A stretch of 64,000 bases of DNA from Geodermatophilus sabuli (GTDB lineage: Bacteria; Actinomycetota; Actinomycetes; Mycobacteriales; Geodermatophilaceae), in contig NZ_OBDO01000009.1 of the NCBI RefSeq assembly GCF_900215145.1, forward strand, positions 62,001-126,000, read 5' to 3'. The translations under genes were made by a program, and so were the position numbers. Numbering within the stretch: the stretch's first letter is position 1; each line of letters starts with the position of its first letter. A model generated the notes under the pieces. It ran no database searches. It had not been told where the DNA came from and worked only from the letters and a program-made list of their open reading frames with translations. Shown here one piece after another: positions 35,187 through 43,037 of this stretch.

Positions 35187-36818
35187 TCAGGAGACGACCT
35201 CGACGGCGGCGGCGTCGATCCGACCGAAGGCGTCGATGATCACGTTGTCGACGTTCTCCGAGTGCGCGCCCTGGTTGAGCCGGTAGAACAGCGGAGCCGA
35301 GGGCAGGTCGGCGATGAGGACGTCCTCCGCCGCCTGGTAGGCGGCGACGGCCTCGTCGTCCGAAGCGGCCGCGTTGCCCTGCTGCAGCAGCTGGTCGAAC
35401 TGCGGGTTGCTGTAGAAGGTGTAGTTGGAGCCGGCCGGCGGCAGCGCGACCGAGGAGTACAGCGGGCCGAGGAAGTTCTCGGCGACCGGGTAGTCCATGA
35501 TCCACGCGTCGCGGAACGGGCCGGTCATGCCCTTCGCGTCCTTCAGCGGCAGGAACTCCGCCTGGGGCAGGTCGCCGCGCAGCTGGTACTCGACGCCCAG
35601 GTTCTCGCGCAGCTGGTTGCCGACGGCCTCCATCCAGGCGTCGTGGCCGGCACCGGCGTTGAACCAGAGGTCCACCGGCTGGCTGCGGTCGAAGCCGGCG
35701 GCGTCGAGCAGGCTGTTGGCCTCCTCGACGTTCAGCTCGCAGGCCTCACAGGCGCCCTCGCGGTAGCCGGGGACGACGGGGCTGATGAAGGACGTCGCCG
35801 GGGTGCGGGTGCCGTTGAAGATCGCGTCGCTGATCGCCTGGCGGTCGATCGCCATCGAGAAGGCCTTGCGAACGTTCGGGTCGGCGAAGCGCTGGTCGTA
35901 GGTCGGGAAGCCCAGCGAGGTGATGTCACCCTGAGCGGTCTCGATGTACCGGTCCCCGAACTCCGACTCGGCGGACGCGATGGCGTCCGGCGGGAGGGTG
36001 TCCATGATGTCGAGCGAGCCGCCCTGCAGGTCGGTGTAGGCGGTGTCCTGCTCGACGTAGACGCGGTACTCGACGGACTCGGCCTTGGCCGGCTCGTCAC
36101 CGGCGAAGTCCTCGTAGCGGGTCAGGGTGACGCCCTGGCCCGGGACGAAGGGCTCCACGGCCTGGAACGGGCCGTTGCCGATGGGCTGCTCACCGAAGGC
36201 CGCGGGGTCGTCGAAGAACGCCGGCGGCAGCGGGAAGAAGGCGGTGTAGCCCACGGTGGTCGGCCACTGGGCGTACGGCGAGGAGAGCGTGACCTCGAAG
36301 GTCAGGTCGTCGACGACGCGCAGGCCGCTCATCTCGGTGGCCACGGGGTCGCCGCCGGCCTCGGGGGCCTGCAGGTCGCCGTAGCCCACGATGTTGGCGA
36401 AGAAGTACGAGTTGCCCTGCGCGTTCGGGCTGTACGCGGTGTAGTTCCACGCGTCGACGAAGGACTGCGCGTTGACCGGCGAGCCGTCGTGGAAGGTCCA
36501 GCCGTCGTTGAGCTTGACGGTCCAGGTGGTCTGGTCGTCGCTCTCGATGGACTCGGCGACACCGGTGAAGGCGGCCTCGTTGGTCTCCGGGTCGTACTGC
36601 ACCAGGCCGGTGAACAGCGAGTCGAGGACCTGGCCGCCCTCGGTCTCGTTGGTGTTCCCCGGCATCAGCGGGTTCTCGGGCTCGCCGATGTAGATGCTGA
36701 AGCTGCCGCCGTCGGCGCTCGAGCTTCCTTCGTCGTCACCTCCACCACAGGCCGACAGCACCATCACGCCGGACAGGCCGGTCGCGATGAGCGCAGCAGT
36801 GCGCTTGCTCAACTTCAC
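35187..36818 (-). CDS. dppA: Peptide ABC transporter substrate-binding lipoprotein
   Basis: A 543-residue family 5 extracellular solute-binding protein. The signal peptide ends with the lipobox LSACGGG (Cys near residue 24). The mature part has the family's three-lobe size and blocks such as DQTTWTVKLNDGWTFHDGSPV and a late KDAKGMTGPFRDAWIMDYP. GTG 36818 is chosen because GGGAGG lies eight bases upstream; the TTG six bases earlier would be too close to it. It is the first gene of dppABCDF. Substrates are probably oligopeptides. Confidence 0.92.
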   Translation of the reverse strand: MKLSKRTAALIATGLSGVMVLSACGGGDDEGSSSADGGSFSIYIGEPENPLMPGNTNETEGGQVLDSLFTGLVQYDPETNEAAFTGVAESIESDDQTTWTVKLNDGWTFHDGSPVNAQSFVDAWNYTAYSPNAQGNSYFFANIVGYGDLQAPEAGGDPVATEMSGLRVVDDLTFEVTLSSPYAQWPTTVGYTAFFPLPPAFFDDPAAFGEQPIGNGPFQAVEPFVPGQGVTLTRYEDFAGDEPAKAESVEYRVYVEQDTAYTDLQGGSLDIMDTLPPDAIASAESEFGDRYIETAQGDITSLGFPTYDQRFADPNVRKAFSMAIDRQAISDAIFNGTRTPATSFISPVVPGYREGACEACELNVEEANSLLDAAGFDRSQPVDLWFNAGAGHDAWMEAVGNQLRENLGVEYQLRGDLPQAEFLPLKDAKGMTGPFRDAWIMDYPVAENFLGPLYSSVALPPAGSNYTFYSNPQFDQLLQQGNAAASDDEAVAAYQAAEDVLIADLPSAPLFYRLNQGAHSENVDNVIIDAFGRIDAAAVEVVS

Positions 36819-37172
36819 GTGCAATGCCTCCCTCGTCCCGCGGTGCGGGGGGAACGGACTGGTTCTCCCAGGTCGCCGGCGCCGTCAGCGCGCCAGCTGG
36901 AGGACCTGCGGACAGGTACCGAGTCTCGCCGGTACGACGGGCGACCCTAGGCGGGCCCCGCGGAGAGCGTCCACGACTGACACCGACTTGTGACCTCGGC
37001 TCAGGATCTCACAGGATGGAATCTCGCTTGCCTGCGACGCCCGGTCCAGGCTCCTTGAGGAGTTGCGGCGCAAGTCGCATCACACCGCAAGTGTTCCGCC
37101 GTCTCCCGGCACGGGTGTCGGGATCAACCGGGCTGGGTAGGTCTCGGCCGGAACCGACGAGAGGAGTCCGGC
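36819..37172. other. 354-base intergenic region between dppA and csbD
   Basis: Divergent promoter region. It contains the dppA ribosome-binding site (GGGAGG near 36829) and, towards csbD, the GTTC/GGGTGT pair marked separately. I see no small ORF, RNA gene or strong hairpin in it. Confidence 0.5.
37093..37118 (+). promoter_or_regulatory. Candidate SigB-type promoter of csbD
   Basis: GTTC (37093-37096) and GGGTGT (37113-37118) are 16 bases apart and 55 bases before the csbD start. This resembles the actinobacterial general-stress sigma consensus GTTT-N14-17-GGGTAT. CsbD genes are classic members of that regulon, so context supports the match, which is imperfect. Confidence 0.35.
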
Positions 37173-37343
37173 ATGAGCGGCGTGGACAAGATGAAGGACA
37201 AGGCCCAGGAGCTGTCCGGCCAGGGCAAGCAGGCAGTGGGCGAGGCGACCGACGACCGCGACCTGCAGGCCGAGGGCAAGAAGGACCAGGCGGCCGGCAG
37301 CATCAAGCAGGCCGGCGAGAAGGTCAAGGACGCGTTCAAGTAA
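37173..37343 (+). CDS. CsbD family stress protein
   Basis: A 56-residue, highly charged Lys/Asp/Gln-rich protein with the CsbD repeat pattern: KMKDKAQELSGQGKQAVGEA, then a second similar half DQAAGSIKQAGEKVKDAF. CsbD proteins are abundant general-stress proteins of unknown biochemical function. ATG 37173 has GAGAGGAG upstream. It is a single gene, probably under a stress sigma factor. Two hairpins follow (37363-37394 and 37406-37429). Confidence 0.9.
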   Translation: MSGVDKMKDKAQELSGQGKQAVGEATDDRDLQAEGKKDQAAGSIKQAGEKVKDAFK

Positions 37344-37362
37344 CCGTCCAGCACACCGTCGC

Positions 37363-37429
37363 GGACGCCGCCCCGGACCTCCGGGACGGCGTCCGTCGCC
37401 GTCTGCGTCGGTTTCCGCGGAAACCGACG
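37363..37429. terminator. Two hairpins between csbD and the DUF559 gene
   Basis: The first has arms GGACGCCG (37363-37370) and CGGCGTCC (37387-37394). The second is a perfect 24-base palindrome at 37406-37429 centred on TTTCCGCGGAAA. Its core matches the palindrome at 24110-24132. They lie between convergent genes. Confidence 0.7.
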
Positions 37430-37433
37430 GGCC

Positions 37434-38237
37434 TCACCAACCCACGGCGGTGGCCGTGCGCAGCGCCTCGCCGATCCGCTGGACGACGTCGTCCATGGCG
37501 CGCAGGTCAGCGGCCGCCAACCGGATGACGGTCCACCCGGCGGCTACGAGCCGTTGCAGCCGCGCGTCGTCGCGGACGATCTGCACTCCCTCGAAGTGGT
37601 ACTCCCCGTCGTACTCGACGATCACGCGGTGATCGGGCCAGGCGAGGTCGACCCGGGCGAGCCACGCGCCCTCGTGCACGACCTCGTACTGCGGCACCGG
37701 GGTCGGCAGCCCTCCGAGCACGCAGGCCACCCGCACCCACGACTCGGGTGGGGACTCGCTGGGCCCGTCCACGAGGTCGAACGCCTTCTCCGCACGCCGC
37801 AGGCCCCATCGGCCGGCACGCCGATCCAGGAGAGAGACGAGTCGTCCCTTCGTCGTGAGGCGGCCGCGCACCATCCCGTCGAGCACGCCCACAGCCGTGG
37901 GAGTCGGCTCCAGCACTGCGACGTCCCAGGTGGTGCGGAGGGCCGGCGTGACCGGTGGACCGTCCACCTCCCACGGGGCGTCCGACCCGTCGAGGTCCGT
38001 GCGGTGGACGCGCACGCCCTTCGGCCCCCTCCACGTGAGCGGCGCGGCGAGCACCACGGTGACCGGATCGCCGTAGGACGGCGCCGGTGCGCCGAGGACC
38101 GCCGCCGCTGATCGCCCGCCCAGTACGGCGCCCCGCGGCATCAGCAGTGCGGCCGCGCGGCAATGCAGCACGTGGTCCCGGGGGATGGAGGGGTCTGCGT
38201 AGACCCCGTGGAGTACCCGGACGAGGGATGCGGTCAG
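37434..38237 (-). CDS. DUF559 (VSR-like nuclease fold) protein
   Basis: A 267-residue protein. The C-terminal half is a DUF559 domain with the PD-(D/E)XK-like pattern RVDLAWPDHRVIVEYDGEYHF and a late LVAAGWTVIRLAAADL. The N-terminal half has LHGVYADP...HCRAAALLMPRGAVLGGRSAAAVLG in outline, as in AbiEi-like actinobacterial proteins, but seems to lack the first ~20 residues of their winged helix. Function is unknown. No ATG, GTG or TTG precedes the conserved part; a CTG at 38237 overlaps the upstream TGA (CTGA) and is my tentative start. Confidence 0.72.
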   Translation of the reverse strand: MTASLVRVLHGVYADPSIPRDHVLHCRAAALLMPRGAVLGGRSAAAVLGAPAPSYGDPVTVVLAAPLTWRGPKGVRVHRTDLDGSDAPWEVDGPPVTPALRTTWDVAVLEPTPTAVGVLDGMVRGRLTTKGRLVSLLDRRAGRWGLRRAEKAFDLVDGPSESPPESWVRVACVLGGLPTPVPQYEVVHEGAWLARVDLAWPDHRVIVEYDGEYHFEGVQIVRDDARLQRLVAAGWTVIRLAAADLRAMDDVVQRIGEALRTATAVGW

Positions 38238-38995
38238 AGCCGGGTGAGCAGGTCCTGGACGGCGGGCAGCAGGGGCCGGTCGGCGGGGATCCACTCCAGC
38301 GCCTCGAGCTCGTCGGCGCGCAGCCACCGCAGCTCGGCGTGCTCGTGCGCCGTGAGCTCCCCACCGTCGGCGATCCGGGCCCACCACACCCGCAGCGTCG
38401 AGGCGCCGGGCAGGCCACCGGCGACGACGCCGTCGAGCACCACCTCCCCGAGGAACGCCTGCGGGACGACGACCGCGCCGAGTTCCTCGCGGATCTCCCG
38501 CACCAGCGCCGCGAGGTCGTCCTCCCCCGGCTCGACCTTGCCGCCGGGGAACTCCCAGCACCCGTCGTAGGGGCCGCCCGAGCGCTGGGCCACCAGCACC
38601 CGGTCGCCGTCGACGAGCGCAGCCCCCACCACCTGCACGACGTCGAGCGCCCGCCGGGCGGCCGCGGCCGCGTAGGCGTCGAGGTGGGCCTGCATCGCGC
38701 GCTGCACCCGTCGGCGCAGCACGCGGTCGAGGACCCACCCGAGCACGCCGGGCAGCGAGGTGGCCCAGTCGACCTGTTCGTCGACCAGGGTGCCGGCGCC
38801 GGTGGCCGAGAACCGGCGGGAGTGGGTGAGCCAGCGCCATCCCCGGCCGGGGCCGACGGCGTACACGTCGCGCACCGGGCGGACCGAGACGACCTCCTCC
38901 AGCGGGACCGGCCAGGGGCGGCCCAGGGAGCGTGCGACGTCGAACGCCACGGTCAGCGGCGCCTCCACCACAGTGGTGAAACGCAGCTGGAACAC
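38234..38995 (-). CDS. SRPBCC-NUDIX fusion protein
   Basis: A 253-residue two-domain protein. Residues 1-120 form a START-like SRPBCC domain (LRFTTVVEAPLTVAFDVARS). Residues 125-253 form a MutT-type NUDIX hydrolase domain with the box GGKVEPGEDDLAALVREIREELG intact in its key Gly, Glu and REXXEE positions. MutT enzymes hydrolyse 8-oxo-dGTP and related nucleotides. The fusion is in one continuous frame from GTG 38995. It precedes the DUF559 gene and is divergent from the Rrf2 regulator gene. Confidence 0.82.
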   Translation of the reverse strand: MFQLRFTTVVEAPLTVAFDVARSLGRPWPVPLEEVVSVRPVRDVYAVGPGRGWRWLTHSRRFSATGAGTLVDEQVDWATSLPGVLGWVLDRVLRRRVQRAMQAHLDAYAAAAARRALDVVQVVGAALVDGDRVLVAQRSGGPYDGCWEFPGGKVEPGEDDLAALVREIREELGAVVVPQAFLGEVVLDGVVAGGLPGASTLRVWWARIADGGELTAHEHAELRWLRADELEALEWIPADRPLLPAVQDLLTRL

Positions 38996-39015
38996 GCCCC
39001 CACCTTCCCAGACCC

Positions 39016-39066
39016 GGCAGGATGACCCTGCAGGACTCGGCAGGGTGACCCTGCAGGACTCGGCAG
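39016..39066. promoter_or_regulatory. Tandem 23-bp repeats upstream of the Rrf2 gene
   Basis: Units GGCAGGATGACCCTGCAGGA.. (39016-39038) and GGCAGGGTGACCCTGCAGGA.. (39039-39061) differ at one base; the first five bases of a third unit follow. They lie 12 bases before the GTG of the Rrf2 gene. Spacing of about two helical turns suggests an operator bound by the regulator itself. Confidence 0.6.
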
Positions 39067-39077
39067 AAGGGAACACT

Positions 39078-39551
39078 GTGCGCATCACCGCCCGGGTCGA
39101 CTACGCCGTCCGTGCCGCCGTCGAGTTGGCCGCGGTCGCGCCGGGCGCGCTGACGTGCGACCGCATCGCCACGGCCCAGAACATCCCCTCGCGCTTCCTG
39201 CAGTCGATCCTCGGCGACCTCCAGCACGCCCGGCTGGTCACCAGCCAGCGGGGCCGGGAGGGCGGCTACCGGCTGGCGCTGCCCCCCGAGGAGGTGTCGA
39301 TCGCACGGGTCATGCGGATCGAGCAGGGGTTCCTCGCCGAGGTCCACGGCCAGCGCCCCGAGGACGTCGAGTACCCGGGTGCGGCCGAGTGCCTGGCGGC
39401 CGTCTGGGTGGCCGCGCGCGAGGCGTACCGCCGGGTGCTGGAGGAGGTCACGCTCGCCGACGTCGTCGCGGGGAAGCTGCCCGGGCCGGTCGCCGAGCTC
39501 ACCGCCCTGGAGGAGGCCTGGCGCTCCTTCAGCGAGCCGCCGGGCGACTGA
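39078..39551 (+). CDS. Rrf2 family transcriptional regulator (CymR-like)
   Basis: A 157-residue dimeric winged-helix repressor of the Rrf2 family. The N-terminus RITARVDYAVRAAVELA and the recognition segment IPSRFLQSILGDLQHARLVTSQRGREGGYRLA are typical. The clustered cysteines that hold an iron-sulfur centre in IscR are absent; only scattered Cys are present, as in CymR. It lies directly before cysC and the sulfite reductase genes, so I infer control of sulfur assimilation. GTG 39078 follows AGAAGGGA. Confidence 0.85.
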   Translation: MRITARVDYAVRAAVELAAVAPGALTCDRIATAQNIPSRFLQSILGDLQHARLVTSQRGREGGYRLALPPEEVSIARVMRIEQGFLAEVHGQRPEDVEYPGAAECLAAVWVAAREAYRRVLEEVTLADVVAGKLPGPVAELTALEEAWRSFSEPPGD

Positions 39552-39600
39552 CACCCGGGCGGGTTCCCGGCCGGGAGTGCGCCTGCGGGAGACTGGCGAC

Positions 39601-40152
39601 ATGTCAGCTGCGCACCGCCGGGGCGTCACCGTGTTCCTGACCGGCCTGTCCGGCGCGGGGAAGTCCACGATCGCCGACGCCCTCGTCGCCTCCCTGGAGG
39701 CCGACGGGCAGCCGGTCACCGTCCTGGACGGCGACGTGGTGCGCACCCACCTGTCCAGCGAGCTCTCCTTCTCCCGCGCGGACCGCGACCTGAACATCCG
39801 CCGCATCGGGTTCGTCGCCGGCGAGGTGGTCAAGCACGGCGGCACGGTCGTCGTCGCGGCGATCGCGCCCTACGAGCAGGCCCGCGAGGACGCCCGCGCC
39901 CTCGTCGAACAGCACGGCCGGTTCCTGCTGGTGCACCTGTCGACGCCGCTGGAGGTCTGCGAGGGTCGCGACGTGAAGGGCCTCTACGCCCGGGCGCGGG
40001 CCGGCGAGATCCCTGGCTTCACCGGGATCGACGACCCCTACGAGCCGCCGGTGCGTGCCGAGCTGGTCATCGACACGTCGGTCACCCCGCTGGAGGAGTC
40101 GGTCGCGCGGATCCGCGCCGCCATGGACGGGCAGCCGGCGACCGTATCCTGA
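39601..40152 (+). CDS. cysC: Adenylyl-sulfate kinase
   Basis: APS kinase, making PAPS from adenylyl sulfate and ATP. It has 183 residues from ATG 39601. The P-loop is GLSGAGKST (near residue 17). The LDGDVVRTHLSSELSFSRADR block, RRIGFVAGEVVKHGG, the VHLSTPLEVCEGRDVKGLYA lid and the GIDDPYEPP segment are all standard. It stands between the Rrf2 regulator and the leader peptide. The sulfate adenylyltransferase genes are not in the window. Confidence 0.95.
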   Translation: MSAAHRRGVTVFLTGLSGAGKSTIADALVASLEADGQPVTVLDGDVVRTHLSSELSFSRADRDLNIRRIGFVAGEVVKHGGTVVVAAIAPYEQAREDARALVEQHGRFLLVHLSTPLEVCEGRDVKGLYARARAGEIPGFTGIDDPYEPPVRAELVIDTSVTPLEESVARIRAAMDGQPATVS

Positions 40153-40195
40153 GTCACACTCCGCCGCGCGCCCGGGATGTGGGACCATGGAGGAC

Positions 40196-40282
40196 GTGAC
40201 CTCCCGCGGCCTGCTCCTCGTCGCGCGCCGTCACATCGATCTGGCGCTGGTGAGCAGCGCGGTCTGTCGCTCCGCGCGCTGA
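40196..40282 (+). CDS. Sulfur-responsive leader peptide
   Basis: A 28-residue ORF (or 31 from ATG 40187) with the actinobacterial leader signature ARRHIDLALVSSAVCRSAR. Such peptides precede sulfur-assimilation operons and are thought to sense cysteine through Cys codons during translation, affecting downstream expression. Here one Cys codon lies four codons from the end. The gap to the sulfite reductase start at 40386 is 103 bases and contains a hairpin. The identification rests on the conserved HIDL and CR residues. Confidence 0.8.
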   Translation: MTSRGLLLVARRHIDLALVSSAVCRSAR

Positions 40283-40296
40283 CACCCCGGTTCCCC

Positions 40297-40314
40297 GCGC
40301 AGCCCTCGCTGCGC
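40297..40314 (+). promoter_or_regulatory. Hairpin between leader peptide and sulfite reductase gene
   Basis: GCGCAG-CCCTCG-CTGCGC forms a perfect 6-bp stem 15 bases after the leader stop. It is a candidate attenuator or ribosome-positioning element whose folding could depend on leader translation. Confidence 0.4.
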
Positions 40315-40385
40315 CCTCCGATCTGGCAGCGCCCACCCCGTCCTGGTCTCGGTGCCGGACGGACGGCGCAGAAGGAAGTGCCCTC

Positions 40386-42074
40386 GTGACCGCCTCCCCA
40401 GGCACCAGCCCGACCCGCACCAGCAACCGGCCCCAGCGTGCCCAGGGCCAGTGGGCGCTGGGCTACCGGGAGCCGCTGAACCCGAACGAGCGGATGAAGC
40501 GGGACTCCGACGGGCTCGAGGTCCGCCAGCGGATCCTCGACATCTACGCGTCGACCGGCTTCGACGGCATCGACGCCGGCGACCTGCGCGGCCGGATGCG
40601 CTGGATGGGTCTCTACACCCAGCGGGCCCAGGGCATCCCCGGCGGCAAGACCGCCGTCCTGGAGCCCGAGGAGCTCGAGGACTCCTACTTCATGATGCGG
40701 GTGCGCACCGACGGCGGGTCGCTGACCAGCGCCCAGCTGCGGACCATCGGCGGCATCAGCACGGAGTTCGGTCGTGACGTCGCCGACGTCACCGACCGGC
40801 AGAACATCCAGTACCACTGGATCCGCATCGAGGACGTGCCGGAGATCTGGCGGCGGCTCGAGGAGGTCGGCCTCACGACCACCGAGGCCTGCGGCGACAC
40901 CCCGCGCGGCATGCTCAACTGCCCGCTGGCCGGCGTCCTCGAGGACGAGGTCCTCGATGCCACCGACGTGATGGCGCAGACGGTGGCCAAGTACGTCGGC
41001 AGCCCCGAGTTCAGCAACCTGCCGCGCAAGTGGAAGACCTCGATGTCCGGGTGCGTCGACCACTGCACCGAGCCGGAGATCGACGACGTCTCCTTCGTCG
41101 GCGTGCGCAACGAGGCCGGGGAGGCCGGCTACGACCTGTGGATCGGTGGCGGGCTGTCGACCAACCCGATGTTCGCCCAGCGCGTCGGCGTCTTCGTCCG
41201 CCCCGAGCAGGTCACCGACGTGTGGGCGGCCTGCACCTCGATCTTCCGCGACTACGGCTACCGCCGGCAGCGCAACCGCGCCCGCATCAAGTTCCTGATG
41301 GCCGACTGGGGCCCGGAGAGGTTCCGCCAGGTCCTCGAGGAGGAGTACCTCCACCACCCGCTGCCCGACGGCCCCGCGGCCGCGCCGCCGAAGCACGAGC
41401 AGCGCGACCACGTCGGCGTCGCCCGGCAGAAGGACGGCGCCAACGCCGTCGGCTTCGCCCTGCGCACCGGCCGGATCGCCGGCACCCTGCTGACCCGGAT
41501 CGCCGACCTCGCCGACGAGTACGGCCAGGGCCGGACCCGCACGACCACGCAGCAGAAGATGGTCATCCTCGACGTCCCGGACGAGCGGGTCGAGGACCTC
41601 GTCTCCGCGCTGGCCGAGCACGACCTGCTGGTGCGCCCCAGCGCGTTCCGCCGCGGCACCATGGCGTGCACCGGCCTGGAGTTCTGCAAGCTCGCGATCG
41701 TCGAGACCAAGCAGCACGCCCAGGACCTCTACGCCGAGCTCGAGAAGCGGCTGCCCGACTTCGACGAGCCGATCGGCATCAACGTCAACGGCTGCCCGAA
41801 CAGCTGCGCCCGCTTCCAGACCGCCGACATCGGGTTCAAGGGCTCCATGGTCCGCGATGACTCCGGCGAGATGGTCGAGGGCTTCCAGGTGCACCTGGGC
41901 GGCCACCTCGGCGTCGAGGCCACCTTCGGCCGCAAGTTCCGCGGCCACAAGGTGACCAAGGCCGAGACCGCCGACTACTGCGAGCGGGTCCTGCGCGGCT
42001 ACCTCGAGCGGCGCGAGCCCGGTGAGCGGTTCGCCGCCTACGTCGCCCGCGCCGAGGAAGCCTGGCTGCTCTGA
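40386..42074 (+). CDS. sir: Nitrite/sulfite reductase (ferredoxin-dependent, SirA type)
   Basis: A 562-residue siroheme-[4Fe-4S] reductase that makes six-electron reductions, most likely sulfite to sulfide given its neighbours. Duplicated ferredoxin-like halves are visible: GLYTQRAQGIPGGKTAVL first and FALRTGRIAGTLLTRIADL second. The cluster cysteines are in ACTGLEFCK and NGCPNSCARFQ, the pattern shared with plant and mycobacterial enzymes. GTG 40386 is the start. It is followed after one base by the zinc-ribbon gene and then cysH. Ferredoxin FdxA could be the donor. Confidence 0.94.
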   Translation: MTASPGTSPTRTSNRPQRAQGQWALGYREPLNPNERMKRDSDGLEVRQRILDIYASTGFDGIDAGDLRGRMRWMGLYTQRAQGIPGGKTAVLEPEELEDSYFMMRVRTDGGSLTSAQLRTIGGISTEFGRDVADVTDRQNIQYHWIRIEDVPEIWRRLEEVGLTTTEACGDTPRGMLNCPLAGVLEDEVLDATDVMAQTVAKYVGSPEFSNLPRKWKTSMSGCVDHCTEPEIDDVSFVGVRNEAGEAGYDLWIGGGLSTNPMFAQRVGVFVRPEQVTDVWAACTSIFRDYGYRRQRNRARIKFLMADWGPERFRQVLEEEYLHHPLPDGPAAAPPKHEQRDHVGVARQKDGANAVGFALRTGRIAGTLLTRIADLADEYGQGRTRTTTQQKMVILDVPDERVEDLVSALAEHDLLVRPSAFRRGTMACTGLEFCKLAIVETKQHAQDLYAELEKRLPDFDEPIGINVNGCPNSCARFQTADIGFKGSMVRDDSGEMVEGFQVHLGGHLGVEATFGRKFRGHKVTKAETADYCERVLRGYLERREPGERFAAYVARAEEAWLL

Positions 42075-42075
42075 C

Positions 42076-42246
42076 ATGGACGAGGAGCCGACGGGGGGAA
42101 GGACCCGGAACCTGCCGGTGTTCTTCTGCCCGTACTGCGGGGACGAGGAACTGACCCCGCACGGGGAGGACGGCGCGTGGCACTGCGCCGCCTGCCTGCG
42201 GACCTTCACGGTCCGGCTGACCGGGACAGGAGTGCAGCACCCATGA
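42076..42246 (+). CDS. Small zinc-ribbon protein between sir and cysH
   Basis: A 56-residue protein with two CXXC pairs (FFCPYCGDE and WHCAACLRTF), the layout of a zinc ribbon. Comparable small genes sit between sulfite reductase and cysH in many actinobacteria. Its stop overlaps the cysH ATG (ATGA). The function is unknown; position implies a role in sulfite or APS reduction, perhaps cluster or electron handling. Confidence 0.8.
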   Translation: MDEEPTGGRTRNLPVFFCPYCGDEELTPHGEDGAWHCAACLRTFTVRLTGTGVQHP

Positions 42247-42953
42247 CGACCGCGATCGCCGCCACCCCCGAGCTCGCCGCGGAGGCCGACGCCCGTTTCG
42301 AGGGCATCGCGGACCCGGTCGAGCAGGCCCTCGCCGTCCTGCGCTGGGCCGGCGAGACCTTCGGGGACGACTTCGCGATCACGTCGTCCATGGCCGACGG
42401 GCTGCTGGCCCACCTGGCCAGCCGGGCCATCCCGGGCGTGAACGTGGTCTTCCTCGACACCGGGTACCACTTCGCCGAGACCATCGGCACGCGCGACTGG
42501 ATCAGCGGCGTACTGCCGATCACGCTGGTCAACGTGCGTCCCGTCCAGACGGTGGCCGAGCAGGACGCCGAGCACGGCCCCGAGCTGCACCAGCGCGACC
42601 CCGACCTGTGCTGCTCGCTGCGCAAGGTGCAGCCGCTGGCGCAGGCGCTGGCCGGCTACACCGCGTGGGGCTCTGGCGTGCGGCGGGACGAGGCGGTCAC
42701 CCGCGCCGGCACGAGGGTCGTCGACTGGGACGCCAAGCGCGGCATGGTCAAGGTCAACCCGCTCGCCGCCTGGACCCAGGACGACGTCGACGCCTACATC
42801 GCCGAGCACCAGGTGCCGGTCAACCCGCTGCAGGAGATCGGCTACGCCTCGATCGGCTGCGCGCCGTGCACCCGTCCGGTGGCCCCGGGCGAGGACCCGC
42901 GCGCCGGTCGCTGGGCCGGGCGCGGGAAGACCGAGTGCGGTCTGCACCTCTGA
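42243..42953 (+). CDS. cysH: Adenylyl-/phosphoadenylyl-sulfate reductase
   Basis: Thioredoxin-dependent reductase giving sulfite and AMP or PAP. It has 236 residues. PP-loop features include DFAITSSMADG and VFLDTGYHFAET. The extra cysteines LCCSLRK and CAPCTRPV form the CC...CXXC set of [4Fe-4S]-containing enzymes that use APS. The C-terminal catalytic motif ECGLHL is intact. Because the cluster type prefers APS, CysC's PAPS may serve other sulfation reactions. It is translationally coupled to the zinc ribbon and followed by a family hairpin. Confidence 0.94.
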   Translation: MTTAIAATPELAAEADARFEGIADPVEQALAVLRWAGETFGDDFAITSSMADGLLAHLASRAIPGVNVVFLDTGYHFAETIGTRDWISGVLPITLVNVRPVQTVAEQDAEHGPELHQRDPDLCCSLRKVQPLAQALAGYTAWGSGVRRDEAVTRAGTRVVDWDAKRGMVKVNPLAAWTQDDVDAYIAEHQVPVNPLQEIGYASIGCAPCTRPVAPGEDPRAGRWAGRGKTECGLHL

Positions 42954-42954
42954 T

Positions 42955-43014
42955 GAAGGACCTCGTCCCACCCCACGACGCGCTCCGCGCGCCGCGGGCC
43001 CCTGGGACGAGGCC
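42955..43014 (+). terminator. Post-stop hairpin element after cysH
   Basis: Starts two bases after the cysH stop. Arms GGACCTCGTCCCA (42958-42970) and TGGGACGAGGCC (43003-43014) pair with one mismatch region at the A of GGA; an inner GC-rich stem lies between. The layout matches the element after sdhB with a different but still paired stem. Confidence 0.75.
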
Positions 43015-43037
43015 GTCGGGCGCGGGACACTGACGTC

